Origin: Candidatus Viadribacter manganicus | Lineage (GTDB): Bacteria > Pseudomonadota > Alphaproteobacteria > Caulobacterales > Aquidulcibacteraceae | Assembly (NCBI RefSeq): GCF_001679665.1 | Contig: NZ_CP013244.1 | Location: 2,922,980-2,986,979, forward strand | Reading direction: 5' to 3' | DNA length: 64,000 nt | In this document: positions 24,837-33,021 of the stretch, piece by piece | How positions within the stretch are numbered: position 1 is the first letter of the stretch | Layout of the letters: each line of letters begins with the position of its first letter | Position numbers and translations under genes: made by a program | The notes under the pieces: generated by a model | Databases searched by the model: none | Seen by the model: only the letters and a program-made list of their open reading frames with translations | Told to the model about the DNA's origin: nothing

Positions 24837-26183
24837 TTAGGCCGGGCGCGGTAGCCGGAGCGCCGCGCGCAATCCGCCTAAGGGGCTCTGGCTCAACGAA
24901 ATATCCCCGCCATGGCTGCGCGCTACGTCCCGCGCGATCGCAAGCCCGAGGCCGACGCCCTTTTGGTTTCGGGACCGAGTCTCATCCAGCCGCGAGAAGG
25001 GGCGGAAGGCCTCCTCGTAGAGCTCTTCAGGAATGCCGGGCCCGTTATCGTCGACGCTGACGGTGATCGCTGTCTCGGTGCTGGAGATCGCGACGCGCAC
25101 CCGGTCGCCGTGAGCGGCGGCGTTGTCGATGAGGTTTGCAAGGCACCGCTTCAGCGCGCGCGCCCGGCCAGGCGTCGAGATCGAAGCTGCGCCGCTCTCA
25201 ATCGCTACATCGGCGCCGCCGCGCGCGGTGTCGGCGACAACTTCTTCCACCACCTTGGTGATGTTGACCAATTCCGGCGTCTCGTCGGCCAATCCTTTTG
25301 CGAAAGTGAGATACTCGTCGAGCGTCTCTTCCATTTCGGCAAGGTCGCGCTTGATGTCTTCGATCTCGGGAGAGTCCGGCATCATCGCCAGTTGCAGCTT
25401 CAGCCGCGTCAGCGGCGTACGCAGATCGTGGCTGACGCCCGCCAAGAGCTGCGAGCGTTGATCGATGTGCTTCTTGATGCGCTGGCGCATGTCCTGAAAC
25501 GCCAACGTCGCTCCGCGCACTTCGCGCGCGCCGCGTGCGCGGATATAGCCCGTGTCTTCACCGCGCCCAAAACGCTCCATCGCATCGGCGAGATTTTCGA
25601 TCGGCCGCACTTGATTGCGAATGAAGATCACCGACACGATAATGAGGAAGATCGTCGCGCCCGAAATCCAAGTGACAAACAACGGTCCCGAACGCGCCTG
25701 CACGCGGTCACGATACGCTTTGAGCTGCAGCACCCCGTTCTCAATCGGCACGCGAATGAGCACCTGCGGACCGGGGCAGGTGGAATCGTACCAAACCTCA
25801 CGACTGATATCCGATTGCAGCGCGCGCAGCAGGTACCCGTCGAGCGTCGAACCCCAGCCGCGGCAACGTGGGATCGCAAGCTCGGCGTCGGGTTGCAGCT
25901 CGATCTCGAGCCTTAGCGGCCGCATCGCGTATTCGCGCAGCGATTCAAAGTTCTCTTGCGTCGGATTGCGCTCATAAAGCTGAATGATGAGCGCAACGTC
26001 CGCCGCCACGCCTTGGCTCATGCGCTTTGACGTCGCCTGCCAGTGATCATCGAGGAATACGAGCGTGATGATCAGCTGGAGCAGCGCCGCCGGCGCGACG
26101 ATGATCAGCAGCGTGCGCCAATAAAGTCCCTTCGGCAGAATGTCGCGAAAGCGCATGCGTGGCTTCGGTGCGGCGTCCATCAA
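24837..26183 (-). CDS. EnvZ-type sensor histidine kinase
   Basis: A 448-residue inner-membrane kinase. Membrane segments are at about 24-45 and 168-189, bracketing a periplasmic domain of some 120 residues. A HAMP region follows to about 240, then the H-box GVSHDLRTPLTR with His252, and an ATP-binding domain with N box NLIDNAAAHGD, DNGPGIPE and GVGLGLAIA. The H-box TPLTRLKLQL pattern is that of EnvZ. It overlaps the response regulator upstream by 4 bases and is co-transcribed with it. The signal sensed is unknown. Confidence 0.93.
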   Translation of the reverse strand: MMDAAPKPRMRFRDILPKGLYWRTLLIIVAPAALLQLIITLVFLDDHWQATSKRMSQGVAADVALIIQLYERNPTQENFESLREYAMRPLRLEIELQPDAELAIPRCRGWGSTLDGYLLRALQSDISREVWYDSTCPGPQVLIRVPIENGVLQLKAYRDRVQARSGPLFVTWISGATIFLIIVSVIFIRNQVRPIENLADAMERFGRGEDTGYIRARGAREVRGATLAFQDMRQRIKKHIDQRSQLLAGVSHDLRTPLTRLKLQLAMMPDSPEIEDIKRDLAEMEETLDEYLTFAKGLADETPELVNITKVVEEVVADTARGGADVAIESGAASISTPGRARALKRCLANLIDNAAAHGDRVRVAISSTETAITVSVDDNGPGIPEELYEEAFRPFSRLDETRSRNQKGVGLGLAIARDVARSHGGDISLSQSPLGGLRAALRLPRPA

Positions 26184-26887
26184 TCCGCCGCCAATCTGTA
26201 GCCGACGCCGCGCACCGTTTGCAGAAACACCGGCGCGCGTGGATCAACTTCAACCTTCCGCCTTAGACGCGTGACTTGCACATCGACGGAGCGTTCAAGG
26301 CCTGCGCCCGTGCGCTTGGCCAATTCTTCGCGGCTTATCACTTCGCCCGGCCGTAGCGCCAAAATCCGCAACAACGCCACTTCCGCCTCGGTTAAACGAA
26401 CCGTTGCGCCTTCGCGCGCCAACTCGCCACGCGCGCCGTTGAACGTGAACGGTCCAAAGGTGACGATCTCCGGCGCCTCGCCGCGCGCGGTAACCGTCCG
26501 GCGCAAGATCGCGTTGATGCGCAGCGCAAGCTCGGCCGGCTCAAACGGCTTCGGCACATAATCGTCCGCGCCAATCGAAAGCCCGCGTATGCGATCTTCC
26601 GCCAGCCCGCGCGCCGTCATGAATACAATCGGCACCTTGGACGTTTTCCGGACGCTTTCCGCCAGCGAGAAGCCGTCTTCGACCGGCATCATCACATCGA
26701 GGATAAGCAGGTCGAAATCCATACCGTCGAGAAGCTTCCGGGCCCCCGCCGCGTCGGCCGCCGCAGAGACCCGCGCCCCGGCTTGCGAGAGGTACTTCTT
26801 CAGCAATTCGCGGATGCGGTCGTCGTCATCCACCAAGAGCAGGTGGGGCGGCCGGTCGAAGGCGTCGAAGGCTGGCGCGGTTGTCAT
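26180..26887 (-). CDS. OmpR-family response regulator
   Basis: A 235-residue regulator: receiver domain at about 12-125 with the phosphoacceptor Asp64 (LILDVMMP), acidic pair VDDDDR at 19-24 and the KPFEPAEL switch Lys; then a winged-helix DNA-binding domain with RLTEAEVALLRILALRPGEVISREEL and the ending VRGVGYRL. The ATG at 26887 is preferred because AGGGGG lies nine bases upstream; the 15-residue longer form lacks this. It is paired with the EnvZ-type kinase, probably in envelope or osmotic response. Confidence 0.93.
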   Translation of the reverse strand: MTTAPAFDAFDRPPHLLLVDDDDRIRELLKKYLSQAGARVSAAADAAGARKLLDGMDFDLLILDVMMPVEDGFSLAESVRKTSKVPIVFMTARGLAEDRIRGLSIGADDYVPKPFEPAELALRINAILRRTVTARGEAPEIVTFGPFTFNGARGELAREGATVRLTEAEVALLRILALRPGEVISREELAKRTGAGLERSVDVQVTRLRRKVEVDPRAPVFLQTVRGVGYRLAAD

Positions 26888-27093
26888 GTGCCGCGGCCCC
26901 CTGAAACCTGGGTCAAAGCAGGTGCAATCCACCCTGATTTGCTCAAATCAAAGGCAAACCATGCCAAGGTCAATGCAAGTTCGTTGACACTCATGCCGCG
27001 AGACACACAATACTCTGAAAAACCAACCCTGTTGCGCCGCACAATTCCACCGGCGCAATCGATCGGCAAGGCCCGATCATAGAGGAGGAACGC

Positions 27094-27972
27094 ATGGCGG
27101 CGCAGTCTTTCGACGATCGTGAAGGCTGGATTTGGATGGACGGCGAATTCATCGCCCACCGCGATGCTCGCGTCCACGTACTCACGCATGCCATGCACTA
27201 TGCCTCAGCCGTGTTCGAAGGCGAGCGCGCCTACGACGGCGCCATCTTCAAGAGCCGCGAGCATAGCGAACGTCTCCACACCTCGGCGAAGATTTTGGGC
27301 TTCAAGCTTCCCTACAGTGTTGAAGAGATCGATCGCGCCAAAGCCGAACTCGTCGCCCGCCAAGGCACGCCGAACTGCTACATGCGCGCCATTGCTTGGC
27401 GCGGGTCAGAACAGATGGGCGTCTCGGCCAAACGCGATGACGTCCACGTCGCCATCTCGTCTTGGATCTGGGGCGATTACTTCGCCGACAAGATGAAGGG
27501 CGTGCGCTTGATGATCGCGCCGTGGCGCCGCCCGGCGCCCGACACAGCGCCCGCCAACTCCAAAGCGGCCGGCCTCTACATGATCTGCACGCTCTCGCGT
27601 CACGCCGCGACCGACGCCGGCTTCGACGACGCAATGATGTTCGACTGGCGTGGCCAGATCGCCGAAGGCACCGGCGCCAACATCTTCTTCGTGAAGGATG
27701 GCGTTCTGCACACCCCGTACCCGGATTGCTTCTTGAACGGCATCACGCGCCAAACCGTCATTGGCATGGCGCGCCAGCGCGGTATCGAAGTTGTCGAGCG
27801 TGCAATCTGGCCGAACGAATTGCCGACGTTCAGCGAGTGCTTCCTCACCGGTTCCGCCGCCGAGATTACTCCGGTGCGCGAAATCGCCGGCCTGAACTTC
27901 AAGCCGTCGAACATGACCGAGATGCTGCTCAACGACTTCGCCGCGCTCACGCGCCGAAAAAACGCGGCCTGA
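27094..27972 (+). CDS. ilvE: Branched-chain amino acid aminotransferase
   Basis: PLP enzyme that makes Leu, Ile and Val from their keto acids with glutamate. The 292-residue length is typical of class IV aminotransferases. Lys157 in NSKAAGLYM is the expected PLP-binding Lys; the pattern FEGERAY near 41-47 and the signature GQIAEGTGANIFFVKDG match the family. GAGGAGG lies immediately upstream of the ATG, a very strong ribosome site. It seems monocistronic, with hairpins downstream. Confidence 0.94.
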   Translation: MAAQSFDDREGWIWMDGEFIAHRDARVHVLTHAMHYASAVFEGERAYDGAIFKSREHSERLHTSAKILGFKLPYSVEEIDRAKAELVARQGTPNCYMRAIAWRGSEQMGVSAKRDDVHVAISSWIWGDYFADKMKGVRLMIAPWRRPAPDTAPANSKAAGLYMICTLSRHAATDAGFDDAMMFDWRGQIAEGTGANIFFVKDGVLHTPYPDCFLNGITRQTVIGMARQRGIEVVERAIWPNELPTFSECFLTGSAAEITPVREIAGLNFKPSNMTEMLLNDFAALTRRKNAA

Positions 27973-27976
27973 TCAG

Positions 27977-28038
27977 AGTTCCACGGAACTAACTCCATGG
28001 CGCCTCGTTCCCGGCCTGAGATTTTCTCGGCCGGGGAC
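27977..28038 (+). terminator. Two hairpins downstream of ilvE
   Basis: AGTTCC-AC-GGAACT at 27977-27990 is a perfect palindrome, then GTTCCCGGCC (28007-28016) pairs with GGCCGGGGAC (28029-28038) with one wobble, its loop containing GAG-ATTTT-CTC. No T tract follows. The second is the stronger stem and may end ilvE transcription. Confidence 0.45.
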
Positions 28039-28043
28039 GCGCT

Positions 28044-28477
28044 ATGGTCGCTTACAGATTTGATCGCGACTACACGATCATCGGCGCCATTACGCGCATC
28101 CGCTGATCCAATGGTCCACTATTCTCGCCGGCGCAGTCGCCGCGATCGCTGTGGCTTTCTGCTGAACGTGCTTGGCCTCGCCATAGGCGCTTCGGCTTCA
28201 ACCCCTACGAGATCAATAGCCAGGACGAGACGATCTCGATTGGCGGCGGCCTCTATGTGACGTTCGCGCAGCTCGTAGCGTTCCAAGTCGGCGCCTACAT
28301 CGCTTCGCACGGTTCACGCTATCTGGATCACTTCGGCGGCTCGCTGACGGGCTTCTTGGTTTGGGCGCTTGCTGTCGCGTTCGCTGTTTCGCTCGCAACG
28401 TTAGCAGCTGGCGCGCTTTCAAGCGGCGATGCGCTGACCTCGGGCGTTGCTGAATTCGGCTCTTCCACTTCCGGCGT
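28044..28477 (+). pseudogene. Broken small polytopic membrane-protein gene
   Basis: Segments in at least three successive frames read as one membrane protein: ATG at 28044 giving MVAYRFDRDYTIIGA, then HPLIQWSTILAGAVAAIAVA in another frame, then LNVLGLAIGAS, then NPYEINSQDETISIGGGLYVTFAQLVAFQVGAYIA and LVWALAVAFAVSLATLA. This order and the hydrophobic helices fit a common alphaproteobacterial family of small membrane proteins. Multiple shifts and stops (for example TGA near 28104) mean it cannot be expressed whole. Its last 150 bases lie antisense to the thioesterase gene. Confidence 0.65.
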
Positions 28478-28879
28478 CATGAAGTGCCCGTGCAGCGCGG
28501 CGATTGGCTGCGTACGTTCACCTTGCCAGGCTTCGGCCTGAACGTTCGCGATCCGGCGTCCAATCTTTACAACGCGCGCTCGCGCGTAAGTATCGACGGG
28601 CTTGCCAGAGCGCAGATAGTCGATGCTGATATCGACCGTCTTTGGAAATTTGTCGCTCTTCGAGGCAATCGCTAGCTGCGTCAGCGCCGTTACCTCTAAT
28701 AACGCGCCGACAACGCCGCCATGCAATGCAGGCAACAGCGGATTGCCAACAAGATGATGGCTGAACGGCATGATCAATGTCAGCTCATCGCCTTTGAGCT
28801 CAGCGCGAATGCCAAGAAAGCGCGCGTATGGGATGCGCGTGATCGCTGCGGTGACGCGCTGTTGCGGCGTGTCGCTCAT
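28328..28879 (-). CDS. PaaI-type hot-dog thioesterase with aberrant C-terminal tail
   Basis: A 183-residue hot-dog-fold protein, probably an acyl-CoA thioesterase. The core has HHLVGNPLLPALHGGVVGALLE, where the HGGxxxxLLE helix is typical, and the ending VKIGRRIANVQAEAW...IAALHGHFM at about 100-134. Residues 135-183 are Pro/Ala/Ser/Glu-rich, of low complexity, and are encoded exactly opposite the membrane-protein pseudogene, so they look like read-through of a lost stop rather than a domain. It overlaps the upstream thioesterase gene by ATGA. Confidence 0.88.
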   Translation of the reverse strand: MSDTPQQRVTAAITRIPYARFLGIRAELKGDELTLIMPFSHHLVGNPLLPALHGGVVGALLEVTALTQLAIASKSDKFPKTVDISIDYLRSGKPVDTYARARVVKIGRRIANVQAEAWQGERTQPIAALHGHFMTPEVEEPNSATPEVSASPLESAPAANVASETANATASAQTKKPVSEPPK

Positions 28880-29364
28880 TTCTTTTTTCGCAGGTTCGCG
28901 CCGAATTTCCGGCCGCCGTTCGAATTGACCATGAACGCCGCCACCACGTGCGCGATCGGATTGTTCGGCGTCTCATCGTAGGCAGTGGCCCGCACGAATG
29001 CGACGCTTCTGCCCAGCTTGTAGCAATGCGCTTGCGCCAGCACATCGCGCTGCGGCGTAGCTGGGCGCATGTAGTCGATGCGGAGGTCGATGGTCGCCAC
29101 CGTGGTCGGCTGCTCCATCGCCGCAACCGCAGCCGTGCCGCAGAGCGTATCCAGGAACGTCGTGATTACACCGCCGGCGATCACGCCGGTTTCCGGATCG
29201 CCAATGAGCTCCTCGCGATAGGGCACAAGCCCCCAAACCCGCGCCGGCTCGATCCGACTCACCTGCATGCCCAGCGCCGCCGCTTGTGGCGTAAACTGGA
29301 TCATGGCGCGGACGCGCTGTAGCGGGTCGTCACTCGACGCATAAGAGGTGGGCTCATCGCTCAT
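28876..29364 (-). CDS. PaaI-type hot-dog thioesterase
   Basis: A 162-residue hot-dog thioesterase. The helix segment GDPETGVIAGGVITTFLDTLCGTAA carries the family's acidic/Gly pattern, followed by the long strand ATIDLRIDYMRPA and ending VVAAFMV with a basic tail. Together with the coupled downstream paralogue it may form a heterodimer or act on different acyl-CoAs. It is divergent from a TetR regulator, which probably controls it. Confidence 0.9.
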   Translation of the reverse strand: MSDEPTSYASSDDPLQRVRAMIQFTPQAAALGMQVSRIEPARVWGLVPYREELIGDPETGVIAGGVITTFLDTLCGTAAVAAMEQPTTVATIDLRIDYMRPATPQRDVLAQAHCYKLGRSVAFVRATAYDETPNNPIAHVVAAFMVNSNGGRKFGANLRKKK

Positions 29365-29409
29365 CCCACGGTGCTAGCAGTGCTGGGCGCCCGCCGCCAT
29401 TGTCTCAAA

Positions 29410-29434
29410 TTGACGTTTCGTCACTTTTGTGACG
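29410..29434. promoter_or_regulatory. Three half-site TetR-type operator in the divergent spacer
   Basis: TGACG-TTT-CGTCA (29411-29423) and CGTCAC-TTTT-GTGACG (29419-29434) overlap, so TGACG/CGTCA/TGACG half-sites alternate. The first also forms part of a TTGACG (29410-29415) that could be a -35, with CGCTAT (29433-29438) 17 bases on as a weak -10 for the regulator gene. A TetR dimer binding here would block that promoter. Confidence 0.55.
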
Positions 29435-29468
29435 CTATGCATTGCGAACGGGTCATCTGGGGAAAGCG

Positions 29469-30089
29469 ATGAGCGAGACGGCGGACATCGAGCCGATCGG
29501 CAAACGCGAGAAGACCAAGGTGGCCAACCGGCAGGCCATCCTTGTGGCTGCGCGCGCCGTCTTCGCTGAGCTCGGCTACGAAGCCGCGACCGTCCGCGAC
29601 ATCATCCGCGGCACAGACCTCGCGAGCGGCACCTTCTACAATTACTTCAAGTCCAAGGAAGAAGTGTTCGATGCGCTGGCCGATGATGGCGCGCGACGCT
29701 TCCGGCCGATCCTGCGCATGGCGCGCGAGAACGCCGAAAGCTTCGAAGACTATCTCCACTCCGCTTTCGTCGCGTACTTGCATTTCATCGTGCAGGACAA
29801 CCAGCTTGAGGGGCGCCCGATCCAAGAGCGCCGCCCGCACATCATCCGCATGGACACGCCCGAGATGGTCGCTGTTTACCAGGAAGTGCGCCAAAGCCTC
29901 GAAGACGCGATCGCCCACGGCGATGCGCCGCGCGTAGACGCTGATTATCTGGCTTGCGCCTGCATCGGCATCGCGCAAGAGGTTGGGTCGGCCATGTTGC
30001 GCCGTTCGCCGCAGGATATTGACGCTGCGGCAAACTTTGTAACTGGCCTTCTCTTGAAGGGCCTCGAAGGCGCGGCCCAAAAAACTTGA
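29469..30089 (+). CDS. TetR-family regulator
   Basis: A 206-residue regulator with a clear TetR DNA-binding domain at about 18-65: RQAILVAARAVFAELGYEAATVRDIIRGTDLASGTFYNYFKSKEEVF. The C-terminal ligand domain has HFIVQDNQLEGRPIQE and ends in a helix with GLEGAAQ. The ATG at 29469 is chosen over an upstream in-frame codon because of GGGGAAAG seven bases before it. It probably represses the divergent thioesterase pair and itself; the downstream esterase gene starts 14 bases after its stop, so that operon is likely under its control too. The ligand is unknown. Confidence 0.88.
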   Translation: MSETADIEPIGKREKTKVANRQAILVAARAVFAELGYEAATVRDIIRGTDLASGTFYNYFKSKEEVFDALADDGARRFRPILRMARENAESFEDYLHSAFVAYLHFIVQDNQLEGRPIQERRPHIIRMDTPEMVAVYQEVRQSLEDAIAHGDAPRVDADYLACACIGIAQEVGSAMLRRSPQDIDAAANFVTGLLLKGLEGAAQKT

Positions 30090-30103
30090 TCTAGGAGCAC
30101 TGA

Positions 30104-31138
30104 TTGTCCTGGCTGCGCAAAGCGCTCGTGCATCTTGCTTTGTCGCGTTCCGACGAAGCGTTGATCAAAGCTTCGGGCGGCGAACCACGCACGGTTCGCG
30201 GCATGACGCTCGATCCACGCATGCAATTCCTGGAAGCGCAGTCGCGCCAGCGCGCGGTGCCGTGGGACAAGATGACTGTCGCTATCTTGCGCGCGCAGAC
30301 CGACGGTGGCGCTGAGATATTCGGCGGCGGTAAAGTTCCGGGCGTCCGCATCGAGAAACTCTACGTCACCGGGCGCAGCCATTCGGTGCCGTGCCGCCTC
30401 TATCTGCCGACCGTGCGCGACAATTCCGCGGCGATGATGGTCTATCTGCATTTCGGTGGCGGCGTCATCGGCTCGCTCGAAAGCTGCAATCGTCTGTGTG
30501 CGTTGATCGCCAAGGAAGCCGGCGCGCCGGTTATCTCGGTCGATTATCGACTGGCGCCCGAGTTCAAATATCCGATCGGTCTTGAAGACTGCATCGCTGT
30601 TTATAATTGGGCCGTCGACAACGCCGCGCGCTATGGCGCGCCGGTCGGCAAAGCTGCCATCGGCGGCGATTCCATGGGCGGTTTGTTTTCGGCGATCATC
30701 GCGCAGGAGATGCGCAAGGCGAAGGCGCCAGTGCTGCAGCTGCTCATTTACCCTGGGATCGACTTCGTCTCAGACACGCCTTCAATGCACGAATTCGCTG
30801 ATGCTTGGCCACTCACTGCCGAGACGCTCGATTTCTTCGTGAAGCAATATCTCCCCGACAATGCCGATCCCAGCGATCCGCGCGTGTCGCCGGGGCGCGC
30901 GCAAGATTTGCGCGGCGTTGCGCCGGCTCTGATTTATGGCGCCGGCTTTGATATGCTGCTGGATCAAGGCGTCGCTTATGGCGAACGCCTGACCGAAGCG
31001 GGCGTGAAGGTTGCGTACACGCGCTTCGATTCACTGCCGCACGGCTTCGTCGCATTTCCTTCGGCCGCTCCGGCCGCCGAAGCCGCCATCAAGCAGATCG
31101 CCCGCGAGACTGCCGCTGCGCTGAAAGGCAATCGCTAA
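30104..31138 (+). CDS. Alpha/beta-hydrolase, hormone-sensitive-lipase-like esterase
   Basis: A 344-residue esterase. The oxyanion motif is HFGGG at 116-120, close to the HGGG of the family with one change, and the nucleophile elbow is GGDSMGG with Ser190. DYRLAPEF at 147-154 is the usual conserved segment. The acid and His would be in YGAGFDMLLDQG and LPHGFVAF. The start is TTG at 30104, set by a good AGGAG six bases upstream. It directly follows the TetR gene and abuts the transporter gene; substrate is likely a small or lipidic ester. Confidence 0.88.
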   Translation: MSWLRKALVHLALSRSDEALIKASGGEPRTVRGMTLDPRMQFLEAQSRQRAVPWDKMTVAILRAQTDGGAEIFGGGKVPGVRIEKLYVTGRSHSVPCRLYLPTVRDNSAAMMVYLHFGGGVIGSLESCNRLCALIAKEAGAPVISVDYRLAPEFKYPIGLEDCIAVYNWAVDNAARYGAPVGKAAIGGDSMGGLFSAIIAQEMRKAKAPVLQLLIYPGIDFVSDTPSMHEFADAWPLTAETLDFFVKQYLPDNADPSDPRVSPGRAQDLRGVAPALIYGAGFDMLLDQGVAYGERLTEAGVKVAYTRFDSLPHGFVAFPSAAPAAEAAIKQIARETAAALKGNR

Positions 31139-32572
31139 ATGACAACTTCTCCCGGCACTGCAACCAACACGTCGGGAGGGGGAGCCGGAAGCAAGATCAG
31201 TCGCAGCGCCTGGAGTTGGGCGCTGTTCGAATGGGCGCGCAATCCGTGGGTGTTGCTCGGCACCATCTATGTGTTCGCGCCGTACGTTTCGAACGTCGTC
31301 ATCGGCGATCCCATTCGCGGCCAGGAACTCATCTCCGGCTGGCACAAGACTGCTGGCATCATCATCGCGCTCACTGCGCCGTTCCTCGGCGCCGCCACCG
31401 ATCGTATGGGGCGCCGCAAGCCTTTGCTCGCTGCATTCACGCTGGCGCTTGCGCTTGCGATCCTCGTGCAATGGTGGGCTGTGCCGGGTGAGGGCGGCCT
31501 GCCGATTTGGGCGCTTGGCCTTGCGGTCACCATCAGCGGCATCGCGTTCGTCTACACCGAGGTGTTGCACAACGCGATGTTGACGCGCGCCACGCCAGCG
31601 CCGCTGCTGTCGCAGGTTTCCGGCTGGGGCCTCGCGCTCGGCAATGCCGGCTCGCTGTTTCTGCTCGTGTTCGTCCTCGTCACCATGGCGCTGCCGGGAC
31701 AGGTCGATCTGCCGTTCCTGCCCGACGCACCATTGTTCGGACTCGATCCAACGAAGTTCGAACCAAGTCGCGTCGTCACATTGCTCTGTGCGGGCTGGCT
31801 CATCATCTTCGCCGTTCCGCTATTTCTCTACACGCCTGATCTTGTCACCACCGGCGAACGCTTCGGCGACGCCATGAAAAATGGCGTCGGCAACGTCATC
31901 TCCACCATTGGCAAGCTCAGCCACTACCGCAATGTTGCGCTCTTCCTCATCGCCCGGATGCTCTACGCCGATGGCAAGACCGCCGTGCTCATTTTCAGCG
32001 GCATCTACGCGGCCGGGACGATGGGTTGGGGGCTTATCGAGATGCTCGCCTACGGCATCATCTTGACGATCTTCGCGGTTCCCGGCGGCATCATCAGTGG
32101 CTGGCTCGATCACAGCATCGGTCCAAAGCGCGCTGTCGTGATCGAGATCGGCGTCACATTCATCTGCCTCGTGGCGATGGTGTCGATGACGCCAACATCG
32201 ATCCTCTTTGTCTTCCCGGTCGATCCCAACGCTGTTTTATCCTCGAGCCCGATGTTCAACACGCTGCCGGAAGTTGCGTACATGGGCTTTGCGATCGTCA
32301 TCGCCATGTCGATCACCGCTGCCTACGCATCAAGTCGTGCGCTGATGGCGCGCCTCGCGCCCGAAGGCATGGAAGGGGAGGTTTTCGGCCTCTACGCTCT
32401 CTCGGGCTCGGCAACGGCTTGGCTCGGCCCGCTTCTAGTTGAGCATTTCACCGCAAGCTACGAGAGCCAGCGCATAGGCTTCGGCTCGATCAGCATCTTG
32501 CTCGTTGCGGGGTTCTTGTTGCTTCTCTTCGTGAAGGCGCCGCCTCAGCTCAAGGCTGACGCCGCCGTATAG
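31139..32572 (+). CDS. MFS transporter, UMF1/VacuoleATG22-like family
   Basis: A 477-residue inner-membrane transporter with about 12 helices. The N-terminal SWALFEWARNPWVLLG segment is characteristic of the UMF1 family; RMGRRKPLLA between helices 2 and 3 is the MFS signature loop. It begins at the base after the esterase stop (TAAATG), so the two are almost certainly co-expressed. Substrate unknown; context suggests an ester, an acyl compound or the hydrolysis product. Confidence 0.9.
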   Translation: MTTSPGTATNTSGGGAGSKISRSAWSWALFEWARNPWVLLGTIYVFAPYVSNVVIGDPIRGQELISGWHKTAGIIIALTAPFLGAATDRMGRRKPLLAAFTLALALAILVQWWAVPGEGGLPIWALGLAVTISGIAFVYTEVLHNAMLTRATPAPLLSQVSGWGLALGNAGSLFLLVFVLVTMALPGQVDLPFLPDAPLFGLDPTKFEPSRVVTLLCAGWLIIFAVPLFLYTPDLVTTGERFGDAMKNGVGNVISTIGKLSHYRNVALFLIARMLYADGKTAVLIFSGIYAAGTMGWGLIEMLAYGIILTIFAVPGGIISGWLDHSIGPKRAVVIEIGVTFICLVAMVSMTPTSILFVFPVDPNAVLSSSPMFNTLPEVAYMGFAIVIAMSITAAYASSRALMARLAPEGMEGEVFGLYALSGSATAWLGPLLVEHFTASYESQRIGFGSISILLVAGFLLLLFVKAPPQLKADAAV

Positions 32573-32946
32573 GCCGCGCCTGCCGTCAAGCTCGACGCCA
32601 ACGTGCCCCACGCCATATCGACCAAAGTAAGTTTGGTCGACCACGCGCGCATGATCGCGTGATTGCTCAGATCGAATGTCGCGTACGCGACAAAGCCGAA
32701 CACCGCGCCGTGCGTCATCGCCTTGGCGACACTTGCTTCCGCTAACCCCGGCGCGACCGCAAAGAACATGATCGCGCTCACATATATGAGGTAGAACGCA
32801 GCGGCGGCGGTGAGGTTGGGCTGCGGCCGCATGATCGTGCCGATGATCGGCCGGTAAAAGCGCGGCACCATCTGGCTAAACCAAAGTGCGTCCAGGCCAA
32901 GGAACGCGCCCGCCGCGACGACCCAGCCAATAAGATAAGCCAACAT
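32545..32946 (-). CDS. DUF2177 membrane protein
   Basis: A 133-residue protein with four predicted membrane segments. The pattern LDALWFSQMVPRFYRP near 19-34, then AFYLIYVSAIMFFAV and TFDLSNHAIMRAW is that of DUF2177, whose function is unknown. It is convergent with the MFS transporter and overlaps its 3' end by 28 bases. Confidence 0.85.
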   Translation of the reverse strand: MLAYLIGWVVAAGAFLGLDALWFSQMVPRFYRPIIGTIMRPQPNLTAAAAFYLIYVSAIMFFAVAPGLAEASVAKAMTHGAVFGFVAYATFDLSNHAIMRAWSTKLTLVDMAWGTLASSLTAGAAYTAASALS

Positions 32947-33021
32947 GCCTTCGATCCTCGCCGCGCCAGCGCGCTCTAGGTCTAAGGATTGGGTACGTGT
33001 CTGGGACTGAAGTGGATCAGC

